64,000 bases of DNA from a virus, in IMG/VR virus record IMGVR_UViG_3300043426_000266, positions 1 through 64,000 of that record. One strand, written 5' to 3'. A model generated the notes under the pieces. It saw only the letters and a list, made by a program, of their open reading frames with translations, did no database searches and had not been told where the DNA came from. Below are positions 1 through 8,006 of this stretch, in pieces. Position 1 is the stretch's first letter, and the number at the start of each line of letters is the position of its first letter. The translations under genes and the position numbers were made by a program.

Positions 1-10
1 TGAGCTAATT

Positions 11-36
11 GTCTTACAAGACACCCCCCCCCCCCC
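11..36. repeat. Short inverted repeat followed by a C13 homopolymer
   Basis: A five-base inverted repeat (GTCTT/AAGAC, 11-22) is followed by thirteen consecutive C residues at 24-36, about 30 bases before the first gene. Such a run is rare in this AT-rich genome. It could be length-variable in the phage or a sequencing error; the sequence alone cannot decide. Confidence 0.7.
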
Positions 37-67
37 TAACTAAGATCTTAAAATTGAGGGTTTTTAA

Positions 68-1828
68 ATGCCTAGTATATTTGCAAATGCAATGGAAGAT
101 TCAGATGTTATGAATGAATTCCAAAGTGTGATTGAACCAGAAACACTAGCCGAAGCTTCTTCAGCTGCAGCTGAAGAATTTCAAGAGATTGAATCCACTG
201 GTAAAACAGTTGACGATTTGGTTGAAGGTCAATCTAAAATGATGGATGTGCAAGCTGAGGTTGAATATGCTTTAGAACATGGTGGTTTAACTTCACAAGC
301 GCAGCGCATGTTAAAAAAATCTTTAACTCACATCGTTGGTAAAAACATTACAAATAAACGTTTACCTGCTTTAGAAAACTTTGAAGGAAACAACCGAGTT
401 TACTCAACCGTAATTGCTTTAGAAGGTATCATGCAAACGGTTAAAGACTTTTGGACTGCAATTAAGAATCAAGCAGTACAATTTTGGAATAAAACAAAGA
501 GTTGGTATATCAAAACTTTTGACGTTGCGAATAAAATCATTGCGCGCGCAAAGAAAGTTAATGAACGCTCTAGCTCAATTTCAGCTTCCGCTAAGGAGAA
601 CTCTTTTGAATTTTCTGGCGCAAAGTTACTTGCAGTGAATTACCAAACCAAAGATCCACAAGTTTGTATTAATGGGTACGAGGCTTTAAACGTGGTCGTC
701 GTCGGGGCGGTTGAAAATCTATCGAAAGAAAACTCTTCAACTAAAGCTGATAAAATGTTAGAAGATTTCAGAAGCCTCTTAACATCAAGCCGAACCAATG
801 CAACAAAACAATACAAGTCAGGTCAAGACGTCGGTGCCTTATTTGCCAAATCATTAAACGAATGGTATACATCATCACTTCAAGAAAATCCATTTAAACC
901 TGATATTACCGAAATGGAAAATGACCCTGCATTAAAAACCAAATTAAATGGCGGAGATGAGCGTGTTGAAGTTCGTCGTGGTGCGAATTTGCCAGGTAAC
1001 CGCACAATCTTCAAAACTTCAATTGATTTTGGTAAGAATCCTAATACTGACCCAATTGAATTATTAAAAGCAAACCGCCCTGTAATCTCTGACACATTGG
1101 CTAAGCCAAAAGAGTTAGAAGAAACTGCGGACGTTAAAACTTTAAACGTTGGACAGATTGGAAAGATTGCGGAAGTTGCTGAGAGTCTGGGTGAAACGAT
1201 CCTTAAATATAAAACTGAATTTGAGTCACGTGATCGTTTCTTTAATAACATGATGAAAGGGCTTGATCAAATTGTTAAAGAATTGGACGGTAAAGATATT
1301 GCAACTGAATCATTCGAAGGTTTTGCGATGGAGGCTAGCGGTAAAGTAGGAAACGGGATGCCAAAACCAAATGCCAGACCAAAAACTAATAACCGCAACC
1401 AACCACGCCCTAAACCACAACCACAACCACAACCACAACCGCAGACACAACCCAACCCTACTCCAACGGCAGGGTCAGCCAACACCACACAAGCACAAGC
1501 ACAAGCACAACCACAGCCAGGCCAAAACCCGGCAGGTGCTAGTGGCGGTGGTAGTCAACCTCCTGCGGTAATTAATAACCCTGGTACTAACGCCCCTGAT
1601 GATGAACCAGAACAACACAACGCAGCAGCTACGCAAACTGCTGAAGAAGCTGAAAGTATTAAAGCGCAAAATGAAGTAGACAAATACTTCCGTCGTTTAG
1701 CTTCTACTTTAGCTGGTTTGTTTCGTCGAGACATGTCTTACCAAGGCCAACTTATCACGATGGGTATTAAATCATCCAACGTCTATTTAACTTACGCTGA
1801 GCAGAGTTTAGCTCAATATGGTGTTTAA
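68..1828 (+). CDS. Internal-head-like virion structural protein, paralogue A
   Basis: A 586-residue protein and the first of three tandem paralogues with those at 2458 and 3957. Shared landmarks occur in the same order: a K-x-W-Y-x-K helix near residue 146, an R-R-x-x-x-L-P-G segment near 302 and an E-S-R-D-R motif near 385. Unlike its relatives it carries a Pro/Gln-rich low-complexity linker at about 435-500 before a C-terminal helical segment. Repeated families of this size are common among abundant virion or internal head proteins of large phages, which is the basis of the call; no enzymatic motif was seen. The ATG follows a GAGGG ribosome-binding site. A virion role is inferred. Confidence 0.6.
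   Translation: MPSIFANAMEDSDVMNEFQSVIEPETLAEASSAAAEEFQEIESTGKTVDDLVEGQSKMMDVQAEVEYALEHGGLTSQAQRMLKKSLTHIVGKNITNKRLPALENFEGNNRVYSTVIALEGIMQTVKDFWTAIKNQAVQFWNKTKSWYIKTFDVANKIIARAKKVNERSSSISASAKENSFEFSGAKLLAVNYQTKDPQVCINGYEALNVVVVGAVENLSKENSSTKADKMLEDFRSLLTSSRTNATKQYKSGQDVGALFAKSLNEWYTSSLQENPFKPDITEMENDPALKTKLNGGDERVEVRRGANLPGNRTIFKTSIDFGKNPNTDPIELLKANRPVISDTLAKPKELEETADVKTLNVGQIGKIAEVAESLGETILKYKTEFESRDRFFNNMMKGLDQIVKELDGKDIATESFEGFAMEASGKVGNGMPKPNARPKTNNRNQPRPKPQPQPQPQPQTQPNPTPTAGSANTTQAQAQAQPQPGQNPAGASGGGSQPPAVINNPGTNAPDDEPEQHNAAATQTAEEAESIKAQNEVDKYFRRLASTLAGLFRRDMSYQGQLITMGIKSSNVYLTYAEQSLAQYGV
1415..1510 (+). repeat. Two coding microsatellites, (CCACAA)n and (ACAAGC)n
   Basis: Perfect tandem CCACAA units lie at 1415-1440 and ACAAGC units at 1489-1510. 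Both are multiples of three, so gain or loss of units changes the Pro-Gln or Gln-Ala linker length of the virion protein without a frameshift. Confidence 0.85.
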
Positions 1829-1996
1829 ATGATTAAAAATATAGCAAAGTTCTTTAGAGGGCTATTTTGTGAACATGAATGGCAACTTATTGAAACATTA
1901 GATACGCCGGAACATTTAAAAACCTTAACTGTGATGGATTGGTATACCTGTGTGAGTAAGTGTAGTCGTTGTGGTAAACGTAAAGAACATAATTAA
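1829..1996 (+). CDS. Small Cys/His-containing protein, possible zinc ribbon
   Basis: A 55-residue ORF begins on the base after the upstream stop codon, so it is probably translationally coupled to the virion protein. The N-terminal half has C-E-H and the C-terminal half has C-x3-C-x2-C-G-K-R-K-E-H, giving several candidate metal ligands. It ends just before a strong terminator, which supports it as the last gene of the unit. Function is unknown; zinc binding is inferred from the spacing of Cys and His. Confidence 0.65.
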   Translation: MIKNIAKFFRGLFCEHEWQLIETLDTPEHLKTLTVMDWYTCVSKCSRCGKRKEHN

Positions 1997-2000
1997 ATAA

Positions 2001-2033
2001 TAGCGTCCCCTAGGGGACGCTATATTGCTTTTT
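2001..2033 (+). terminator. Palindromic terminator
   Basis: The self-complementary stem AGCGTCCCC/GGGGACGCT at 2002-2021 is followed by a T-rich tract. The same stem recurs at 21344. Confidence 0.85.
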
Positions 2034-2054
2034 ATTAGTTTTCTTATTCAAACT

Positions 2055-2092
2055 GATTCCAAATAAAAATAGATATATATTATTTACGTGAA
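2055..2092 (+). promoter_or_regulatory. Conserved AT-rich phage promoter, copy 1
   Basis: The core at 2071-2092 contains TATATATTATTTACGTGAA, shared almost exactly with copies at 7303, 27604, 50765, 56176 and 62730. An upstream GATTCCAAAT box at 2055-2064 is also present at 16134 and, with one change, at 55192. It precedes the small gene at 2123. It is probably early-class, judging by the type of genes that follow these motifs. Confidence 0.75.
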
Positions 2093-2122
2093 CTAAACCT
2101 TCTTTATCAATAGGATTTAATT

Positions 2123-2377
2123 ATGAATACTTTAGAATCTTTGATACTTACTAACAAAGGTTGGAGCTATTTTTCTCACACATGTGGTCAGCTAGTTGTG
2201 CATATGATCGACAGTGTGAGCACTCATAAACTCACCAATGAATTAATAAACGCAGGTTTTGATAGTTACAATAATGCAAACCGCGTATTTGTGAAACTGG
2301 GACAACCTGATGAAGCAAAAGAGATGTATTTGAAAATTTATAAGCTGAATCACAACGACTGTTATAATCGTTGTTAA
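2123..2377 (+). CDS. Hypothetical 84-residue protein
   Basis: A stand-alone small gene between a conserved promoter (2055-2092) and a terminator (2381), so probably transcribed alone and early. The second half, with N-A-N-R-V-F and D-E-A-K-E-M-Y-L-K-I-Y, resembles one TPR-like helical hairpin. It contains several Cys and His residues but no clear metal motif. Family not recognised. Confidence 0.8.
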   Translation: MNTLESLILTNKGWSYFSHTCGQLVVHMIDSVSTHKLTNELINAGFDSYNNANRVFVKLGQPDEAKEMYLKIYKLNHNDCYNRC

Positions 2378-2380
2378 TTA

Positions 2381-2409
2381 AAAGGGACCTGGTCCCTTAT
2401 TTTTTTTTG
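2381..2409 (+). terminator. Palindromic terminator
   Basis: The stem AAGGGACC/GGTCCCTT is followed by a run of nine T. Confidence 0.9.
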
Positions 2410-2426
2410 TTTTATTTATAAACTCA

Positions 2427-2433
2427 TTTTATG
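2427..2433 (+). promoter_or_regulatory. TTTTATG element, candidate late promoter
   Basis: TTTTATGACC lies 25 bases before the start of the structural gene at 2458. The same element precedes several other structural genes (10904, 21416, 44641, 46117). It resembles the short TATG element reported for late promoters of phiKZ-type phages; assignment is inferred. Confidence 0.35.
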
Positions 2434-2457
2434 ACCTATATCCTGGAGTATAATAAA

Positions 2458-3945
2458 ATGGCCTTTGATTCAGCCTTTTCACAACACTGCGGTGTTTCTC
2501 AAATTGTAAACCCTCTAAATCTAGGGTATCACCACAATGATCAAGAAGTTTTAAATAATGTTGAAACATTTCGAACAATTGATCAAGACGGTCAGCGTTT
2601 TGATTTAATTTTAGAATCAAGCGACCACGCCACTGAAATGTCTAATTTCATGCAGGCTTCTGTTAAACAAGGTGACCCTTTATCTGATTCCATGTATAGA
2701 ATGCTTGGCATAGAGATGAAGGCGCTAACAAACAACACAGGAACTCCATTTGATGCATTACCTGTGTTGGAATCACTCGATGGTCAGATGAGTCGTCGAG
2801 ATCTAATGATCGCGATGGAAAACGTTGTTACCGAAGCAATCAAAGGAATGTGGGAAAAACTTCGTGACACATTCCTGGCGATTCATAAAAAAATTAAAGA
2901 CTGGTACATTAAAGCTTGGGATGGTTCAGTTCGTTTAAGTAAACAGGCGGAAGCGCTTAAAGCGAGAGCAGAACAATTAAATACTCCAGCTAAAGAACCT
3001 TCATTTGAAATGGGTGGAGTTAAATTATTAAGCATTGGTGGGCGAGTGCCTGAACCTACTAGCCTGATTCAAGGGCTGGGTAATATCTCAACTGTTACCA
3101 ATACCATCCTTGCCGGAACAGCTGAAGACTATAATAAAGTGTTTGAATACTTTAGACCAGCTCTAGATGAATTAATCGAACAGGCTAAAAAAATGAAAGG
3201 GTCCGACTCAACCCCTGGTGCGGATGGTAAAGCAAAAGTTGGTATGGGTGATGCCTTCGCAGGAATTGACCAGGCAAACACGACATCAGGTACCACAGTA
3301 TCTAATGCGGCAGGTGGTGAGTTTACCTCTAATGGTGACGTAAACAAACTCATTAAAAGTTTAAATGAATATTTTAATGGCTTCACCAAAATAACTGGCA
3401 TTGAAAAAATTATTCAGGACCAGCGTTGGGATAAAGAAGGTATTCAGGTTAAACGTTCTAACTTTGATTTGCCTGGTGGTTTTATGTTGGTTGCAACTTC
3501 ACCAGTTGATGTTCAAGGTTCACCTAAGGGCTTAACCATTGCTGAATATGCTGCTTTGAAATCTGCCTATACCTTCGCCGTTGCGTCGATAGACAATCCG
3601 GCAAAAGAAGTTGATGATAAGGGAACATTTAAAACCTTGAATCCAACTGAAATAATTAACATCTGTGATAATGTAATTAATCAGTGCAAAGTATTTCTAG
3701 CCTATAAATTACTCTATGAGGCAAGAGATCGAGTTACTGAAACGTTAGTTAAACAAATGGAACAACATGCGAGCTCAACCAACAATCTTGTTGGGGTCGG
3801 TTCAACTCATGTTAAAAACAGTATTCAAACCACAATGGCTTTAATTAAAAAGTTAAATGGTGGAGAAGCAGCTTGGTGTAAATACACAATGCAAGTTCTC
3901 AACAAGTCTATCAGCTATTGCAAAGCTTCTTTAGCTCAGTACTAA
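2458..3945 (+). CDS. Internal-head-like virion structural protein, paralogue B
   Basis: A 495-residue protein. The ATG at 2458 is preferred over the in-frame ATG at 2431 because it follows CTGGAG at ribosome-binding distance. It shares the architecture of its neighbours at 68 and 3957: K-D-W-Y-I-K near residue 147, K-R-S-N-x-D-L-P-G near 331 and E-A-R-D-R near 421, with long helical segments between. A Gly/Thr/Asp-rich stretch lies at about 245-285. It has its own upstream terminator and a TTTTATG element and is followed 11 bases later by paralogue C, with which it is probably co-transcribed. A virion role is inferred. Confidence 0.62.
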   Translation: MAFDSAFSQHCGVSQIVNPLNLGYHHNDQEVLNNVETFRTIDQDGQRFDLILESSDHATEMSNFMQASVKQGDPLSDSMYRMLGIEMKALTNNTGTPFDALPVLESLDGQMSRRDLMIAMENVVTEAIKGMWEKLRDTFLAIHKKIKDWYIKAWDGSVRLSKQAEALKARAEQLNTPAKEPSFEMGGVKLLSIGGRVPEPTSLIQGLGNISTVTNTILAGTAEDYNKVFEYFRPALDELIEQAKKMKGSDSTPGADGKAKVGMGDAFAGIDQANTTSGTTVSNAAGGEFTSNGDVNKLIKSLNEYFNGFTKITGIEKIIQDQRWDKEGIQVKRSNFDLPGGFMLVATSPVDVQGSPKGLTIAEYAALKSAYTFAVASIDNPAKEVDDKGTFKTLNPTEIINICDNVINQCKVFLAYKLLYEARDRVTETLVKQMEQHASSTNNLVGVGSTHVKNSIQTTMALIKKLNGGEAAWCKYTMQVLNKSISYCKASLAQY

Positions 3946-3956
3946 GGATTATTAAG

Positions 3957-5267
3957 ATGTCTATTTTAGAAAACGTTTTAGAACAAACCCCAGAACCATT
4001 TGTTTCAACCCCTAGTATGGGTCAACTTCTTCAAGAAGCAGACACCATGTATTCTCGTGTTACTGCAGGCGCTGATCTTGTTTCTAAGATCGAAAACGTA
4101 ACGGAACACTTAGAAAACATTAATGCTGAAATCGCTCAAGAAGGTGGTTTGTCTGACCTTTCTCGAGCAATGATTTCAAGAACACATAAACTTCTCACCG
4201 GTGTTGATGTGATGGGTAGTCGTGTAACTGCCTTAGAGGCTGCTGATGCCGATTCTGAGTTTAAGGATGACGTAGTACAGCAAATTCAAAATAACACGTT
4301 AAACGAGTTCCTAGCCGCGTTAAAAGAGAAGTTTTACGATAGCTGGGGTGACACTAAATCCTGGTATGGTAAAATTGTTTCAATTCGTGAAACAATCATT
4401 AAGAAAAATGCGGATACGTTAGAACGAGCGACTAAAGTAACAGGGGATCCTAAAACTTTAGAGTTTCAATTTAAAGATAATATTGACATTGACAATAACG
4501 GTAAAGTTTCTTTCCAGGAACTCCTTACTGGTATTGAAGCAATGCTAGGTTATACTGAAAAACGATTAAATGTTAAAGTTGATAAAAACTTTGAAGATTT
4601 CATTGTAGGCTGTCAGCGTGTGGTTGATGGCTATCGCGCCAAGGGTGAAGCCGATTACTCTGAGTTATTAAAGTATAAAGAACTTTATAACCCGCCTCCA
4701 GAAGTTTTAACCTCTGAATTAGAAAACAAATCCGTTAAAGGACAAGTGAGTGATTCTGATTCTGCGAAGTTAATCCAAACTCGTCGTTTCCCAGGTGCAA
4801 GTTATGTCATTATTTCATCCCCTGGAACTGAAGTAAAAGCAACTCCGGTTTCATTCATTGAAGATACCTGGGTGAAACTATATACAGAGAAGTCTACGGA
4901 TGAAAAAGATAGTGTTCGAGTAAGAACATTCTATCCAAATCAAATTGTTCACTTATCAACTGAGTTAGCCGCTGGGTTAGATAGCTTAGGTTACTTTGAT
5001 AAGTCTTGGGAACGTCGTGATAAGTTCATGACAAAAGTCTTTGGTAGTTTAGATAAAACGATTTCTTTAATTGGAGAGAAATTGACTGACTCATCTAAAG
5101 ACAGTAAGACGGATGAAGAACTAAGAGCAATCACCCGCGTGATGATTAAAGCAATTCAATTGGATAACACATTTAATTCAATGCTTATTAATCACGTAAT
5201 TAAGATCACTGCTCAATGTGTTGACCTTAATAATGCTTGTTTACTTCAATACAACTCTGACGTGTAA
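3957..5267 (+). CDS. Internal-head-like virion structural protein, paralogue C, with EF-hand loop
   Basis: A 436-residue protein. The start at 3957 follows AAGGAT; an upstream in-frame start at 3918 would overlap paralogue B. Family landmarks are T-K-S-W-Y-G-K near residue 133, R-R-F-P-G near 275 and E-R-R-D-K-F near 352. Residues 177-188 read DIDNNGKVSFQE, followed by Leu, which fits every position of the classical EF-hand calcium-binding loop. A predicted helix follows the loop. Neither paralogue A nor B has this loop. The protein could be a calcium-stabilised virion component; calcium binding is inferred from the motif only. Confidence 0.65.
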   Translation: MSILENVLEQTPEPFVSTPSMGQLLQEADTMYSRVTAGADLVSKIENVTEHLENINAEIAQEGGLSDLSRAMISRTHKLLTGVDVMGSRVTALEAADADSEFKDDVVQQIQNNTLNEFLAALKEKFYDSWGDTKSWYGKIVSIRETIIKKNADTLERATKVTGDPKTLEFQFKDNIDIDNNGKVSFQELLTGIEAMLGYTEKRLNVKVDKNFEDFIVGCQRVVDGYRAKGEADYSELLKYKELYNPPPEVLTSELENKSVKGQVSDSDSAKLIQTRRFPGASYVIISSPGTEVKATPVSFIEDTWVKLYTEKSTDEKDSVRVRTFYPNQIVHLSTELAAGLDSLGYFDKSWERRDKFMTKVFGSLDKTISLIGEKLTDSSKDSKTDEELRAITRVMIKAIQLDNTFNSMLINHVIKITAQCVDLNNACLLQYNSDV

Positions 5268-5269
5268 AA

Positions 5270-5293
5270 TAAAGAGCCCCTAGGGGCTCTTTA
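5270..5293 (+). terminator. Palindromic terminator
   Basis: AAAGAGCCCC/GGGGCTCTTT stem with a T-rich tail. The GAGCCCCTAGGGGCTC core recurs at 18327 and 27561. Confidence 0.85.
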
Positions 5294-5405
5294 TCCTTAT
5301 GCGGACAATATAACTTATACCAGGTTCTCACCCCGAGGGCAGGTACCCCATACAGGGTAACTTTTTATCGCCTTATTACTTCTTGAAAAAGGTGGTTGTA
5401 TAAAT

Positions 5406-6287
5406 TTATTCCCCCGTATTGTACATAGTACCACAACTATGGATTGTGCGAGCACCTCCAAATTGTTGCTGAACATAATCAAACCATGTTGATTTATCAC
5501 TTGGTTCATCTTCCAAGCTAAAGGCATTCATTGGAACTAATTTAAGATTGATGCTGTGACGTTCAAACGCGTAATTTTCCTCAGGTTGCGTACCTGCACC
5601 ATAACCAGTAATTCGAATTTCTGTTCCCGGATTTAATATATCTTGAAAATCTAATCTTGGGGAATAAGTAAAATAGTCCCGCATATACAGTTGACGCATT
5701 AAATCGAAACCACTATATAAGAAAAGTTCCGTAACAATTTTTTCCGCAGAAGCATTAGCTTCAAAGAATATACGATCCTTTTGAACTTCCTCCCCGTCGA
5801 TTTCAAGAATGAAACTAAGTACTGAGCGATCTGTATTGAGGTTATTCAAGTTATTGGCTGACGGTATCCACCGTAACTCAGTTGGCATACACTCTTCAGC
5901 ATCACGATTATAATAACCTAAAGATTGATCTAGGGCTAGAACTTGACCAGATGAATAAATGATATCATCCTCAGTAAAATCAAATCCTAGGCTATTTAAC
6001 TCTTCGATAAGATCAAGAGTGTTATTACTTCCAAACTCTACATTCTCTAGGATCTCAGCAATATCTAAACGATTGTAGAATTGAATACGTTTTTCATAAC
6101 GTTCTTGTTCAGGTACGTTACTCCCTTTATCAATCTGTAGAGTAATTTTAGTATTATGTACTTTACCGTTATAAGGTTCAACAGATAATACTTCAGTTGC
6201 TTTACTACAACTCTTTGCAATGTCTTGTAAAGATTTATTGTGGGAATTAGTATTCTTTAGGTTACGTCTTAATTGAGGTAATAACAT
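5406..6287 (-). CDS. MLxPxLR-family protein, intact copy 1
   Basis: A 293-residue protein read on the minus strand. Its N-terminus (M-L-L-P-Q-L-R) and an N-T-K motif in a V-H-N-T-K-I-T-L context match the gene at 61358-62146. Both also share an F/I-Y-N-R segment and an S-L-G-Y-Y motif near residue 124. The C-terminal half appears beta-rich with few conserved residues. Broken relatives lie at 6400-6669 and 18393-18505. No known enzymatic motif was found. It diverges from the broken copy across a 112-base gap. The function of the family is unknown. Confidence 0.75.
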   Translation of the reverse strand: MLLPQLRRNLKNTNSHNKSLQDIAKSCSKATEVLSVEPYNGKVHNTKITLQIDKGSNVPEQERYEKRIQFYNRLDIAEILENVEFGSNNTLDLIEELNSLGFDFTEDDIIYSSGQVLALDQSLGYYNRDAEECMPTELRWIPSANNLNNLNTDRSVLSFILEIDGEEVQKDRIFFEANASAEKIVTELFLYSGFDLMRQLYMRDYFTYSPRLDFQDILNPGTEIRITGYGAGTQPEENYAFERHSINLKLVPMNAFSLEDEPSDKSTWFDYVQQQFGGARTIHSCGTMYNTGE

Positions 6288-6399
6288 GAGTTTAGTCTCT
6301 TATCGTCTTCATAACAATGGGACTGAGGATTAGGGGTATTTATGAGTCCTATTGGAAATGAGGAGGTGTGTTTTCTCATCCTTGAAAAGGTAATTAGAT

Positions 6400-6669
6400 A
6401 TGCTACCGAGTATAAGAACCAGGTTGAATAATCCAGGAAATACCAGCGAAGCATTCAGACGATTGCTGAATTTGACTTATCCTGGAGTACAAATTGAATC
6501 CATCAGTGTGGTGGAAAATGGTATTCATAATACCAAACTTATCTTAGCATTGTGGCAATGTCAGTCCGATTATAAAACACTACCCGTTTAACACTATCAG
6601 GCAATGCTAAGATCCGACATGATCAATGGTCGAGAGATTAATGAAATAATCAATAACATTAAACATTGA
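6400..6669 (+). pseudogene. Broken MLxPxLR-family copy
   Basis: The first ORF (6400-6591, 63 residues) starts with M-L-P-S-I-R behind an AAAAGG site and contains I-H-N-T-K-L-I-L, the family signature. It stops at TAA (6589-6591). The same frame then continues for 25 codons to 6669 with H-Y-Q-A-M-L-R and I-N-E-I-I-N-N-I, which resembles the region after the signature in the intact copies. The rest of the family length (over 150 residues) is missing. This looks like a gene broken by an in-frame stop and a 3' deletion. A shortened functional product of 63 residues cannot be excluded. Confidence 0.65.
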
Positions 6670-6694
6670 GTTAATCAATGATTAATAATTAAAT

Positions 6695-6731
6695 AGTTAG
6701 AGTCCCTAAGGACTCTAACTTTCTTTATTTT
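6695..6731 (+). terminator. Palindromic terminator
   Basis: GTTAGAGTCC/GGACTCTAAC stem followed by TTTCTTTATTTTT. Confidence 0.85.
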
Positions 6732-6945
6732 TAAAAGTATAAAAATACGAAATCTCTACATTTATGCGTAAGCATATACCCCTGATAAGTTTATGCAGCT
6801 TAAATAACTTACGGAGTATAATACGATAGTATAACCAATTACTATTCATTGGGGATACGAAGTAAATCCCCAATATTACTCACCAAAAATACCTAATAAA
6901 CTACAATGGGTATTTCGTATCAATTTACCATTTAGAGAAATCAAC
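6732..6945. other. Non-coding leader with two stem-loops
   Basis: This 214-base gap holds no convincing ORF. Two inverted repeats precede the gene at 6946: ATTGGGGAT/ATCCCCAAT at 6848-6874 (nine pairs) and AAATACC/GGTATTT at 6887-6915 (seven pairs). Neither is followed by a T tract, so they look like 5' leader structure and not terminators. No copy of the conserved promoter was found here. Confidence 0.5.
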
Positions 6946-7299
6946 ATGCTAAACTTAATTTCACTCATTCTGATCACCATACTTTCGACCTATATTAGCT
7001 GGGTATCTGCATGTTCAGGGGTAACCAATAAAAAGACATTAACAACGGCATTTACGATTTACCCAATCGTCTTTGCAGCGGGGAATTTATATCTAGCCGT
7101 ACTTGTTAGCGGTAACTCAACCCTAGTTGGCACATTCCCACTTCTATTCGGATTGTTCATTGGGTGGCTAGTTCTTATTGATTTCGTATTAACCAAACGT
7201 ACTTATTCAGACAATATCAGTTGGAGTCCAGCTCGTAAGTTAGCATGGGTGAATTTATTGGTTATTGTTTCTATTCCTTTTCGCCTTTATTTAAAATAA
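6946..7299 (+). CDS. Small polytopic membrane protein
   Basis: A 117-residue protein with about four hydrophobic segments (roughly 1-22, 36-58, 62-82 and 97-113), separated by short polar turns with Lys/Arg. It is probably an inner-membrane protein. It stands alone between the structured leader and a conserved promoter. Size and topology would fit a holin-like or superinfection-related protein, but nothing specific supports either. Confidence 0.7.
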   Translation: MLNLISLILITILSTYISWVSACSGVTNKKTLTTAFTIYPIVFAAGNLYLAVLVSGNSTLVGTFPLLFGLFIGWLVLIDFVLTKRTYSDNISWSPARKLAWVNLLVIVSIPFRLYLK

Positions 7300-7302
7300 A
7301 AT

Positions 7303-7324
7303 AGATATATATTATTTACGTGAA
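7303..7324 (+). promoter_or_regulatory. Conserved AT-rich phage promoter, copy 2
   Basis: AGATATATATTATTTACGTG plus AA, identical in its core to copies at 2071 and 56176. It stands 55 bases before the gene at 7380. Confidence 0.8.
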
Positions 7325-7326
7325 TG

Positions 7327-7350
7327 AAAGCAATAGAATTCTATTGCTTT
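7327..7350. promoter_or_regulatory. Perfect 24-base palindrome just after a promoter
   Basis: AAAGCAATAGAA and its exact reverse complement are joined without a spacer, starting three bases after the promoter core. It could be an operator, a transcript 5' hairpin or an attenuator. It is followed by CTTAACCTTT, not a clean T run. Confidence 0.5.
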
Positions 7351-7379
7351 CTTAACCTTTATATTCAAGGTAAAACAGC

Positions 7380-8006
7380 ATGATTAAATTAGTTGCTAAT
7401 TTAGACAAAGCGGAATATCTTTCAATCCCCAACCGAAGAAGCGTAATCAATGAATTCTGGCGCTACGAGTTTCTACAAGTAGACCGACGTGGCGATCGTA
7501 AGGTCATTAGTATCTCAATGGATATCTACGACCTGGTAAGTAGCCGTAGAGGTTTAGAGCTCGCCTCTGGCTTAAAAACAAAAATTAAGCGGCGTAATCA
7601 ACACCAACTCGAAGTTTTAATTGCCGAACAGAGTTACACCCTTTCTTATTTTCATAATAAGGCCGATCAGGCTTTAGAAGGTAATCCTCAAGCAATCAAA
7701 TTTATCTTTGATGAGTTCTTTAAAAAGTTGACAAAGGAAGGTTGGGTTGGAGAAATGGTTGATTTAATCGACGCTATTTTCTACAGCAATATCAAAGGCG
7801 AAACTTACACGTTTATTGAACAACGATTCACAGAACTAGAACATACCGAAAACCCGCTACTTGAATACCCTCCAACATTCACGGTGTTTGAAATTCTACA
7901 AAAACACGTTAACTTTGACTTAGTCACAACGTTCAAAAATGTTTTATTAAGTCATCAAAAACTTAACAATACATTTACAATGATAGGCAATTCACAACCA
8001 GCATAG
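7380..8006 (+). CDS. Hypothetical 208-residue protein
   Basis: Starts with ATG behind a conserved promoter and a perfect palindrome, so it is probably an early gene. The sequence is mixed alpha/beta with a basic stretch (K-T-K-I-K-R-R-N) near residue 68. No membrane segment or catalytic motif was identified. It is followed by a 120-base gap and the DHH phosphoesterase. Family not recognised. Confidence 0.8.
   Translation: MIKLVANLDKAEYLSIPNRRSVINEFWRYEFLQVDRRGDRKVISISMDIYDLVSSRRGLELASGLKTKIKRRNQHQLEVLIAEQSYTLSYFHNKADQALEGNPQAIKFIFDEFFKKLTKEGWVGEMVDLIDAIFYSNIKGETYTFIEQRFTELEHTENPLLEYPPTFTVFEILQKHVNFDLVTTFKNVLLSHQKLNNTFTMIGNSQPA

Noticed and set aside
1267-1669. Several repeat-rich frames over the Pro/Gln linker
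   Set aside because: They are shadows produced by the CCACAA and ACAAGC microsatellites of the virion gene.
5294-5405. Possible small RNA downstream of the minus-strand MLxPxLR gene
   Set aside because: Only weak and ambiguous pairing around GGTACCCC; nothing beyond a 3' trailer can be supported.
6269-6454. Minus-strand 61-codon frame overlapping the start of the intact MLxPxLR gene
   Set aside because: No start signals; it overlaps both the intact and the broken family copy in other frames.
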